NCBI RefSeq assembly: GCF_014656195.1
Contig: NZ_BNBY01000039.1
Coordinates: 1 to 57,753 of the forward strand
Direction: 5' to 3'
DNA: 57,753 nt
From: Kitasatospora xanthocidica
GTDB taxonomy: Bacteria; Actinomycetota; Actinomycetes; Streptomycetales; Streptomycetaceae
Part shown: in pieces, positions 24,191 through 31,067 of the stretch
How the letters are laid out: every line of letters begins with the position of its first letter
How positions within the stretch are numbered: position 1 is the stretch's first letter
Program-made: the position numbers and the translations under genes
Notes under the pieces: generated by a model
What the model saw: the letters and a program-made list of their open reading frames with translations, nothing else
What the model was told of the DNA's origin: nothing
Database searches by the model: none

Positions 24191-25121
24191 ACCCCTCTTC
24201 CCCCCAGGCGAGCTGGGCCTGGCCGTGTTCCTCAACGCCGGCGACCCCGCCGGCCGCCTCACCGACCTCGCCCACATGCTCGACGCATCGGGCGTCGACG
24301 TCCTCGAACTCGCCGTCCCCTTCCCCAACTCGCCCACCGACGGCGCCCTCATCCGCCGCTCCGCCGCCCGCGCCCTCGCCCACGGCACCACCCTGGACAC
24401 CGTCCTGGCCCAGCTCGCCGGCCTCACCCCGCACCTGAAGCGCCTCAAGGTCGTCCTGCTCGCCGACTGGAGCCACAGCCTGCGCCACCGCGACCCCGCC
24501 GCCACCGCGCGGGCCGTCGCCGACGCCGGAGCCGCCGCCCTGCTCATCCACGCCCTGCCCCCGCGCCTGCGCCCCGCCTGGCACCACGCGCTGCGCACCC
24601 AGGGCCTGCCGCAGGTCACCACCTGCTACCCCGCCTCCGCCCCCGAGGTCCTCACCGCCGCCGCCCAGGGCGCCGCCGGCGCCTACGTCTACCTGGTCGC
24701 CCACTACGGCCGCTCCGGCACCACCCCCGCCCACGGCCACCGGGCCCTGGCCGACACCGTCACCGCCCTGCGCCGGGCCGCCCCCGCCACGCCCGTCGCC
24801 GTCGGCTTCGGCGTCAGGACCGCCGCCGACCTGGCCGCCGTCGCCGACAGCGGCGCCCACGCCGCGATCGTCGGCTCCGCCGCCGTCGCCCGCATCGAAC
24901 ACGCCCACACCGAAGGCCTCGACCCCGTCACCGAGCTGAGCGCCTTCCTCACCGACCTCCGCCCCCACCGTCCCCCGCACCCGGACGCCCCCGGCGGACG
25001 CACCACCGGCACCACCCCCCGCACCACCCCCAGCACCGCCAGCACCACCCCCCGCACCACCGGCACCGCCACCCCCACAACCGCCAGCACCACCACCCGA
25101 GAGGAACAACCGGCATGCTGA
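24183..25121 (+). CDS. Tryptophan synthase alpha-chain homologue (TrpA-like), no TrpB partner
   Basis: A 312-residue TIM-barrel protein. The general acid/base Glu is kept in VDVLELAVPF and the Asp in SPTDGALIRRSA; the Tyr region is AYVYLVAHYGRSGTT in place of YLVSRAGVTG. Phosphate-site loops VAVGFGVRTAADL and AAIVGSAAV are present, so cleavage of an indole-3-glycerol-phosphate-like C-C bond with release of glyceraldehyde 3-phosphate is plausible. No TrpB is encoded nearby, as in plant BX1-type lyases that release free indole. The last 45 residues are a Thr/Pro-rich disordered tail. GTG start at 24183. Confidence 0.87.
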   Translation: MSEPLFPPGELGLAVFLNAGDPAGRLTDLAHMLDASGVDVLELAVPFPNSPTDGALIRRSAARALAHGTTLDTVLAQLAGLTPHLKRLKVVLLADWSHSLRHRDPAATARAVADAGAAALLIHALPPRLRPAWHHALRTQGLPQVTTCYPASAPEVLTAAAQGAAGAYVYLVAHYGRSGTTPAHGHRALADTVTALRRAAPATPVAVGFGVRTAADLAAVADSGAHAAIVGSAAVARIEHAHTEGLDPVTELSAFLTDLRPHRPPHPDAPGGRTTGTTPRTTPSTASTTPRTTGTATPTTASTTTREEQPAC

Positions 25122-25489
25122 TCCGCGACATCGCCGACGTGAAGACCGTCCAGTGGGGCAACGGCCTGTCCCGCCGCTTCCTGCTCGCAAGCGACGGCCT
25201 CGGCTACAGCCTCACCGACACCGTCGTCAACGCCGGCACCAAGTCCCGCCTGGAGTACCGCAACCACCTCGAGGCCTGCTACTGCATCGCCGGCTCCGGC
25301 GAGGTCATCGACATGGACGGCAACTCCCACCCCATCACCCCCGGCCGCATGTACGCCCTCGACCAGCACGACGCCCACTACCTCGTCGCCTCCCCCGACG
25401 AGGACCTGCGCCTGGTCTGCGTCTTCTCCCCGGCCCTGCGCGGCGACGAGGTCCACCAGCTCGACGCCCACTCCTCCTCCGCCTACTAA
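25115..25489 (+). CDS. Ectoine-synthase-like cupin (EctC family)
   Basis: A 124-residue cupin, near the EctC size of about 130. It aligns over its length with ectoine synthase: RNHLEACYCIAGSGEV (iron-ligand Glu), GRMYALDQHDAHYLVAS (ligands Tyr and His) and LVCVFSPALRGDEVH. All three metal ligands are kept. EctC closes a ring by condensing an amine with an acetamide carbonyl. No ectA, ectB or ectD is present, so a new ring-closing or hydrolytic role in the pathway is likely. It overlaps trpA by 7 bp. The 116 bp after it hold two hairpins. Confidence 0.9.
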   Translation: MLIRDIADVKTVQWGNGLSRRFLLASDGLGYSLTDTVVNAGTKSRLEYRNHLEACYCIAGSGEVIDMDGNSHPITPGRMYALDQHDAHYLVASPDEDLRLVCVFSPALRGDEVHQLDAHSSSAY

Positions 25490-25528
25490 GCCCTCCCGGC
25501 CCAGGCGAGACCTTCTGTTCAGACGAGC

Positions 25529-25588
25529 GCCGGCGACCCACCCGTCGCCGGCCCTGCCACCCCGGGCCCCGCCACCGGCGGGCCCGGG
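25529..25588 (+). promoter_or_regulatory. Tandem hairpins before the flavoenzyme gene, second one sequesters the ribosome site
   Basis: Hairpin 1: GCCGGCGAC pairs with GTCGCCGGC (25529-25552, six-base loop). Hairpin 2: CCCGGGCCC pairs with GGGCCCGGG (25561-25588), and its 3' arm runs into the GGGAGGAAGG ribosome site of the GTG at 25606. This is the only sizable gap inside the operon, so the pair may act as internal attenuator, translational control point or mRNA processing site. Confidence 0.6.
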
Positions 25589-25605
25589 AGGAAGGCGGCT
25601 TTACC

Positions 25606-26751
25606 GTGATCCGCTGGAACGCCGACCAGACGGCCCTGCGCGAGGGCCTGGCCCGCTTCGGCGACGACCTGAGCGCCGGCCACATCGAAGGCGACGAACA
25701 GGCCGCCTTCTCCCACGACAAGTGGCGCCTGATCCAGAAGACCGGCATCCTCTCCCTGCCCTTCGACGAACGCTACGGCGGCCTGGGCCAGTCCCTGCTC
25801 ACCACCATGTACGTCCTCGAAGGCCTCGGACAGACCTGCCGCGACGGCGGCCTCAACTTCTCCGTCACCACCTCCATCGCCTCCACCGGCGTCCCCCTGC
25901 AGGCCTTCGGCTCACCCGCCCTCAAAGAGGCCTACCTGCCCCGCATCGCCTCCGGCGACGCCATCGGCGCCCACGCCATCACCGAGACCGACAGCGGCTC
26001 CGACGCCATGCAGATGCGCACCCGCGCCGTCCGCGACGGCGACGACTTCGTCCTCACCGGCGCCAAGACCTTCGTCTCCAACGGCCCCGTCGCCGACGTC
26101 ATCGTCGTCTACGCCCGCACCCACCCCCAGGGCGGCGCGCTCGGCGTCACCGCCTTCCTCCTGGACGCCGACACACCCGGCCTGACCACCGGCAACCCCA
26201 TCAAGAAGATGGGCCTGCGCACCTCCCCGCTGTCCGAACTCTTCCTCGACGGCGTCCGCGTCCCCAAGGACCGCGTCCTGGGCCGCGTCGGCGGCGGCTT
26301 CATGGTCCTCGACCACGTCATGAAACGCGAGATCCTCTACTCCTTCATCGTCAACACCGGCGAGATGCAGCACCGCCTGGCCCGCTGCCTGGACTACGCC
26401 AAGACCCGCATGTCCTTCGGCAAGCCCATCGGCTCCTACCAGTCCGTCGCCAACAAGATCGTCGACACCAAGATCCGCCTCGAGACCGCCCGCAAGTGGC
26501 TCTACGACACCGCCCAGCGCCTGGAGGCCGGCGACAACGTCACCGTCGACATGGCCATCGCCAAACTCCTCACCAGCGAGTCCAACCTCGCCACCTCCCT
26601 GGCCGCCGTCCAGGTCTTCGGCGGCAACGGCTACATGTCCGAATACGGACTGGAGAAGGACGTGCGCAACGCCGTCGCCGGCACCATCTACTCCGGCAGC
26701 AACGAGATCCAGTACAACCGCATCGCCGCCATGCTGGGACTCGGCAAATGA
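25606..26751 (+). CDS. Acyl-CoA-dehydrogenase-type flavoenzyme (prolyl-PCP-dehydrogenase-like)
   Basis: A 381-residue FAD enzyme with AHAITETDSGSDAMQMRTRA, FVSNGPVADVIVVYA, RMSFGKPIGSYQSVANKI and QVFGGNGYMSEYGLEKDVR. The Glu of the common IYEGT motif is replaced (IYSGSNEIQ); counting back from SFGKPIG, the Glu in MKREILYS falls where isovaleryl-CoA dehydrogenase has its base. This relocated base is known in carrier-bound amino-acid dehydrogenases such as PltE/RedW, which turn prolyl-PCP into pyrrolyl-PCP. GTG start at 25606, AGGAAGG upstream. It probably acts on the operon's carrier-bound intermediate; the substrate is inferred. Confidence 0.88.
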   Translation: MIRWNADQTALREGLARFGDDLSAGHIEGDEQAAFSHDKWRLIQKTGILSLPFDERYGGLGQSLLTTMYVLEGLGQTCRDGGLNFSVTTSIASTGVPLQAFGSPALKEAYLPRIASGDAIGAHAITETDSGSDAMQMRTRAVRDGDDFVLTGAKTFVSNGPVADVIVVYARTHPQGGALGVTAFLLDADTPGLTTGNPIKKMGLRTSPLSELFLDGVRVPKDRVLGRVGGGFMVLDHVMKREILYSFIVNTGEMQHRLARCLDYAKTRMSFGKPIGSYQSVANKIVDTKIRLETARKWLYDTAQRLEAGDNVTVDMAIAKLLTSESNLATSLAAVQVFGGNGYMSEYGLEKDVRNAVAGTIYSGSNEIQYNRIAAMLGLGK

Positions 26752-27479
26752 CCGCCCCCGCCACCCTGGCCGCCACACCGCCCGCCCCCGTACGCCCCGG
26801 CCACCTCAAAGTCTGCGGCGCCCGCAGCCGCGCCGACCTCGCCCTGCTCGCCGACACCGGCCCCACCCTCGTCGGCCTGTGGCACGGCGTCCCCGACGGC
26901 CCCGCCGACCTCGAGGCCGACCACCTCGCCGACCTCGCCGCCACCGCCATCCGCCTGGGCCTGGAACCCGTCCTCGTCACCTTCCTCGACGACCCCGACC
27001 GCCTCGCCCGCCTCGCCCGCTCCACCGGCATCCGCTGGATCCAGCTCCACGCCTACCAGAGCCCCGCCCTCGTCGCCGACCTGCGCGAGCGCCTGCCCTA
27101 CGCCGTCCTCGTCAAAGTCCTCCACCTCTCCCGCGGACGCTGCCTCGAACGCGCCTTCACCAAAGCCTTCGAACGCGCCGGCACCGACCTGTTCCTCCTG
27201 GACACCGTCACCGACGACGGCCGCGTCGGCTCCACCGGCCAGAGCCTGGACCCCGCCCACGTCCACGCCCTGCTGCCCCGCCTCAACACCCCCTTCCTCC
27301 TCGCCGGCGGCCTCAACACCGCCAACCGCGACACCTACCGCACCGTCACCGACCACCCCCTCTACGCCGGCGCCGACATCGACACCGCCGCCCGCGACCG
27401 CACCGGCCACTTCACCCACGACGCCGTCACCGCCCTCACCCGCGCCTGGCACCCGCGCCTCCAGGAGGCCACCGCATGA
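26748..27479 (+). CDS. Phosphoribosylanthranilate isomerase homologue (TrpF-like)
   Basis: A 243-residue TIM-barrel enzyme of the TrpF family, which carries out the Amadori rearrangement of an N-phosphoribosyl amine. The catalytic Cys is in GHLKVCGARSRADL and the catalytic Asp in LFLLDTVTDDGRVGSTGQ; IRWIQLHAYQSP matches the strand GADIVQLHG, and LLAGGLNTANRD matches the phosphate loop LAGGLxPxNV. Slightly longer than usual because of an Ala/Pro leader. ATGA overlap with the flavoenzyme and with trpC. With TrpD upstream and TrpC next, three sequential steps of the tryptophan pathway are encoded. Confidence 0.9.
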   Translation: MTAPATLAATPPAPVRPGHLKVCGARSRADLALLADTGPTLVGLWHGVPDGPADLEADHLADLAATAIRLGLEPVLVTFLDDPDRLARLARSTGIRWIQLHAYQSPALVADLRERLPYAVLVKVLHLSRGRCLERAFTKAFERAGTDLFLLDTVTDDGRVGSTGQSLDPAHVHALLPRLNTPFLLAGGLNTANRDTYRTVTDHPLYAGADIDTAARDRTGHFTHDAVTALTRAWHPRLQEATA

Positions 27480-28186
27480 GCGACACCACCACCGGCTTCG
27501 CCAACGCCCTCCTGGGCGCCCGCCGCCCCCTGGTCATGGAAGTCAAACTCCGCGACCCCCACGGCGGCGACCTCCTCGCCGGACGCACCGTCACCGACCT
27601 CGTCACCCGCTACGAACAGGCCGGCGCCCCCTGCCTGTCCGTCGTCACCGGCCGCTGGTTCGGCGGCACCACCCGCCTGCTGCGCGACGTCACCGCCGCC
27701 ACCACCCTGCCCGTCCTCCAGAAGGACTTCCTCACCCGCCCCGCCCAGCTCGAAGCCGCCCACGCCATGGGCGCCTCCGCCGTCCTGCTCACCGCCGCCC
27801 TCCTGCCCGCCACCTCCCTCACCCGCCTCGTCACCTGCGCCCTCTCCCTGGGCCTGACCCCCTTCGTCGAGATCACCCACGAACGCGAACTCGACCACCT
27901 GCCCCACCCCGAGAGCTGCGTCATCGCCGTCAACAACAAGGACATCCGCACCCGCGAACGCGACAGCGGCGACCTGGAGCGCAGCCTGCGCCTGCTGCCC
28001 GCCGTCCGCGCCACCGGCTGCCCCGCCCCCGTCTCCGCCTCCGCCATCACCGACCCGCACACCGCCGCCCGCCTCCTGGACGCCGGCTACGCCGGACTCC
28101 TCGTCGGCACCGCCCTCATGCGCACCGACGACATCCCCACCTGGCTCACCACCCTCGACGCCGCCCGCACCGGAGTCGCCGCATGA
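27476..28186 (+). CDS. Indole-3-glycerol-phosphate synthase homologue (TrpC-like), altered active site
   Basis: A 236-residue TIM barrel, a little shorter than TrpC (about 260) because the N-terminal helix is reduced. Catalytic Lys in PLVMEVKLRDPHGGDL and VLQKDFLTRP and Glu in TPFVEITHERELD are kept, as is the Asn in AVNNKDIRTRERD. The SESGI motif, whose Glu helps bind and process the substrate, reads SASAI, so the substrate or mechanism is probably changed. It would cyclise an Amadori product with loss of CO2 and water. ATGA overlaps on both sides. Confidence 0.88.
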   Translation: MSDTTTGFANALLGARRPLVMEVKLRDPHGGDLLAGRTVTDLVTRYEQAGAPCLSVVTGRWFGGTTRLLRDVTAATTLPVLQKDFLTRPAQLEAAHAMGASAVLLTAALLPATSLTRLVTCALSLGLTPFVEITHERELDHLPHPESCVIAVNNKDIRTRERDSGDLERSLRLLPAVRATGCPAPVSASAITDPHTAARLLDAGYAGLLVGTALMRTDDIPTWLTTLDAARTGVAA

Positions 28187-29106
28187 CCACCGACCCGCTG
28201 CGCACCCGCTCCCTCGTCCTGGACGCCGACGGCATCCCCCTGTCCGCCCTGGTCGCCGAACCCGAACACGGCGAACCCAAGGCCGTCGTCCTCGCCATCC
28301 ACGGCCGCGGCATGCGCGCCGCCTACTTCGCCGGCCCCGCCCACCCCGACACCAGCCTGCTCACCCTCGCCGCCGACCTCGGCTACACCGTCCTGGCGAT
28401 CGACCGCCCCGGCCACGGCGCCTCCGCCCACCGCCTGCCCGCCGGCCGCCTCATCGCCGACCAGGCCGCCACCCTGCACGCCGCCCTCACCGACTACGCC
28501 CGCGCCCACCCCACCGGCGCCGGCGTCCAGCTCCTCGCCCACTCCTTCGGCGGCAAGATCGCCCTCCACCTCGCCGCCCACTGGCCCGACAACCCCCGCC
28601 TGCCCCTGCTCGGCGCCGACATCAACGGCCTCGCCCAGCACTACGCCCCCGGCGCCTGGGACCGCCCCGACGACCTCGCCGGCGGCGGCCGCCTCAACTG
28701 GGGCCCCCTCTCCCTCTACCCGCCCGGCACCTTCCACGCCGCCCGCGCCCTGCTCACCCCCGTCCCCGCCCTCGAAGGACGCGAACTCGCCACCTGGCCC
28801 GCCCGCTACGCCGCCCTCGCCGCCCGGGTACGCGTCCCGGTACGCCTGACGATCGCCGAACACGAACACTGGTGGCGCCTGGACCCGGCCTCCCGCGCCG
28901 CGCTGACCGCCGCCTTCCCCGAGGGCCTGGCCCACCTGGTCACCGCCCACGGCGCCGGCCACAACCTCTCCCTCGGGCACGCCGCCCGCCCCTACCACCT
29001 GCGCGCCCTCGCCTTCACCGACGACTGCCGCACCCGCGCCGCCCACCCCGGCGCCCAGGCCCAGGCCCAGGCCGGCGCGGCGGCGCCGGTGCTGGCCGCC
29101 GTCTGA
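28183..29106 (+). CDS. Alpha/beta hydrolase, candidate releasing or tailoring enzyme
   Basis: A 307-residue alpha/beta hydrolase ending the operon. Features are the oxyanion region AIHGRGMRAAYFAG, the strand TVLAIDRPGHGASAH, the nucleophile elbow LLAHSFGGKIALH, and the catalytic His in TAHGAGHNLSLGHA; ADINGLAQHY and IAEHEHWWRLD mark the cap and late strand. The usual first Gly of GxSxG is Ala. The C-terminus is an Ala/Gln low-complexity tail. Being coupled by ATGA to trpC and followed by a terminator, it belongs to the pathway, perhaps as thioesterase releasing a carrier-bound product. Confidence 0.88.
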   Translation: MTTDPLRTRSLVLDADGIPLSALVAEPEHGEPKAVVLAIHGRGMRAAYFAGPAHPDTSLLTLAADLGYTVLAIDRPGHGASAHRLPAGRLIADQAATLHAALTDYARAHPTGAGVQLLAHSFGGKIALHLAAHWPDNPRLPLLGADINGLAQHYAPGAWDRPDDLAGGGRLNWGPLSLYPPGTFHAARALLTPVPALEGRELATWPARYAALAARVRVPVRLTIAEHEHWWRLDPASRAALTAAFPEGLAHLVTAHGAGHNLSLGHAARPYHLRALAFTDDCRTRAAHPGAQAQAQAGAAAPVLAAV

Positions 29107-29133
29107 CCCGCCGCCCCGGCCCCGGGCGCGCGA

Positions 29134-29159
29134 AAGGCCCCGCCACCCGGCGGGGCCTT
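29134..29159 (+). terminator. Operon terminator
   Basis: AAGGCCCCGC pairs with GCGGGGCCTT around a short loop, 28 bp after the last biosynthetic stop codon. It marks the right end of the transcript. Confidence 0.8.
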
Positions 29160-29251
29160 CCTGCCGTGCGCACCCGGGGCCTACGGGGCGATCTCGAACG
29201 CGGGCGCCCGCGCGCCCGGGCCGATGTCCTGTTCCACCCTGTGATCCCGTC

Positions 29252-29273
29252 GGTGCGGGCCCGGGCCCGCACC
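29252..29273 (-). terminator. Terminator of the methyltransferase gene
   Basis: Perfect palindrome GGTGCGGGCCCGGGCCCGCACC, 18 bp beyond the methyltransferase stop on the minus strand. Confidence 0.7.
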
Positions 29274-29290
29274 GCCCCACGCCCCGGGCC

Positions 29291-30031
29291 CTACCCGTCC
29301 TTGACGGCCTCCAGCAGGGTGACGGCCAGGTACGGGCCCCCGTACCAGTAGGCGGGGCCCAGATCGCGCAGCTCGCCCCGGCCCAGGTGGGCGGCGTACC
29401 TGCGGGCCATCGGGCGCAGGTCGGCGATCAGCAGCCGCCCGCCGGGGCGCAGGACGCGTAACGCCTCGTCCAGCGCGCGGTACCGGTCCCGGGGCGAGGG
29501 GATGTTGTGGATCGCCAGCGCGCTCGTCACGACGTCGAAGGAGGCGTCCGGGAACGGCAGCGCCCTCATGTCACCGGTGCGCACCTGCACCCGGTCGCCC
29601 ACCCCGGCCGCGGCGGCGTTGGCGAGCGCGGCGGCGCGGGTGTTGCCGCTCTGGTCCGCGGTCCACAGGTCCACGCCGACCGCGCGGCCCGACGGCAGCC
29701 GCCGCGCCGCCTCGATCAGCACCATGCCGCGCCCGCAGCCCAGGTCCAGCAGGTCCTCGTCGCCGGCCAGGCCGGCCCGGTCCAGTTCCCGCGCCCACAG
29801 GCGCAGTTTGCCGCGCAGAGTGGTGTGCAGGTAGACGCCGCTGTGGGCGAGCAGCGCCGCGCCGGCGGCGGCCAGCGCGGCGCGTGCGGGCCGCAGGGGA
29901 GCGCGGCGTACGGCGGCCAGGCAGCAGGCCAGTCCGGCGGCGGCGGTGGCCGCCGGGAAGGCGGGCGCGTCGATGCCGTACCGCGGCCCGCGCGGGCGCG
30001 GCAGGGGGGTGTCACGTCGAGTCCGGTCCAT
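29291..30031 (-). CDS. Membrane-anchored class I SAM-dependent methyltransferase
   Basis: A 246-residue protein. Two hydrophobic segments near the N-terminus (FPAATAAAGLACCLAAV; AALAAAGAALLAHSGVYL) suggest membrane anchoring. The catalytic domain follows with the SAM motif EDLLDLGCGRGMVLIEAA, the acidic loop AVGVDLWTADQSGNTR, the TGDMRALPFPDASFDVVTSALAIHN block and LRPGGRLLIADLRP, typical of UbiE/COQ5-like methyltransferases. The substrate is unknown. It is transcribed toward the biosynthetic operon and ends 185 bp from it, so pathway membership is possible but not indicated by transcription. ATG at 30031. Confidence 0.88.
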   Translation of the reverse strand: MDRTRRDTPLPRPRGPRYGIDAPAFPAATAAAGLACCLAAVRRAPLRPARAALAAAGAALLAHSGVYLHTTLRGKLRLWARELDRAGLAGDEDLLDLGCGRGMVLIEAARRLPSGRAVGVDLWTADQSGNTRAAALANAAAAGVGDRVQVRTGDMRALPFPDASFDVVTSALAIHNIPSPRDRYRALDEALRVLRPGGRLLIADLRPMARRYAAHLGRGELRDLGPAYWYGGPYLAVTLLEAVKDG

Positions 30032-30115
30032 GCCCGCAGTGTGGCCAGGGCCGCTGGCGGGCGTCTTGGACGAATGTTCCCGCACAGCCGGCCACCCCCG
30101 GCGCCGACGGTTGTC

Positions 30116-30994
30116 TCAGGTGTGCGGTGTCCGCCCGGGCCCGGGGGCGTTCCAGGCGACGGAGTCGACCGCCAGCCAGGGGGCGAGCGCGACGGCCGTG
30201 GGGGTCACGCCGGCGAAGGCCATGACGTCGCGGTGGAGGTGGGACTGGTCGCTGTAGCCGCTCTCGGCCGCCACCCGGGTGGCGCTGTGGCCCGCCGCGA
30301 GGCGGTGGACGGCGTGGTCGAAGCGCACCAGCCGGGCCGCGTGCTTGGGGCCGAGGCCGATCTGGGCGTGGAAGCGGGACCACAGGCGCTTGCGGCTCCA
30401 CCCGGTCTGCGCCGCCAGTTCCTCGATCCGCACCGCCCCCCGGCCGCGCACCAGCCGCCGCCACGCGTACGCCACTTCGGGATCCACCGGCCGGCCCGCC
30501 TCCAGCCGCCGCCCCAGCACGGCCGCCGCGATCGCGAACCGCTCCTGCCGGCACCCGCAGGCCCGCAGCCGCTCCCGCGTCCGCGCCGCCTCACGCCCCC
30601 ACAGCTCCTCCAACGGCACCACCGCCGCGGCCAGGTGAGCCGGGTCGCCGAACACCGCGTGCGCCACCGGCGGCGACAGCCGCACCTGCAGCACCTCCAC
30701 GTCACGGCCGCCGCCGCGCACCGCGCCGGGCGCCAGGCCGACGACCACAGCGCCCCCGTGCCGGACACCGCCGGCGTCGTCGACGGCGAGCGTGTCGCCG
30801 CCGAGGTCGACCACCACGGTCACGGCCGGGTACGGGACCACCCCCAGCTCCACCGGGTCCGCGCCGCGGGCACGGAAACCGGCCATGGCGACCCCGCGAA
30901 CAAGGCCCGGCCGCACGGGAGTCGAGATGTCCCACAGCGCGGCGGCGGCACGAGAGGACCCGACGGCTCGCACACCGCAAAGGCTACGCGACAT
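30116..30994 (-). CDS. AraC-family transcriptional regulator
   Basis: A 292-residue regulator. The N-terminal part is a cupin-like sensor (LGVVPYPAVTVVVDLGGDTLAVDD, VEVLQVRLSPPVAHAVFG). The C-terminal AraC domain has two helix-turn-helix units: RIEELAAQTGWSRKRLWSRFHAQIGLGPKHAARLVRFDHAV and ATRVAAESGYSDQSHLHRDVMAFAGVTP. ATG at 30994 is chosen; a start at the MAGFRARG methionine is an alternative. It is divergent from the amidase gene by 73 bp, so the amidase is the likely target. Confidence 0.92.
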   Translation of the reverse strand: MSRSLCGVRAVGSSRAAAALWDISTPVRPGLVRGVAMAGFRARGADPVELGVVPYPAVTVVVDLGGDTLAVDDAGGVRHGGAVVVGLAPGAVRGGGRDVEVLQVRLSPPVAHAVFGDPAHLAAAVVPLEELWGREAARTRERLRACGCRQERFAIAAAVLGRRLEAGRPVDPEVAYAWRRLVRGRGAVRIEELAAQTGWSRKRLWSRFHAQIGLGPKHAARLVRFDHAVHRLAAGHSATRVAAESGYSDQSHLHRDVMAFAGVTPTAVALAPWLAVDSVAWNAPGPGRTPHT

Positions 30995-31067
30995 TCGTCC
31001 AAGACACGACGCCCCCACCGCCGCGACGCTGACGGCACACCAACGCCGGCACCGGGAAGGACCGTTC

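Noticed and set aside
25115..25489. The EctC-like gene as part of an ectoine biosynthesis operon.
   Set aside because: ectA, ectB and ectD are absent and the gene is translationally linked to trpA in a different pathway.
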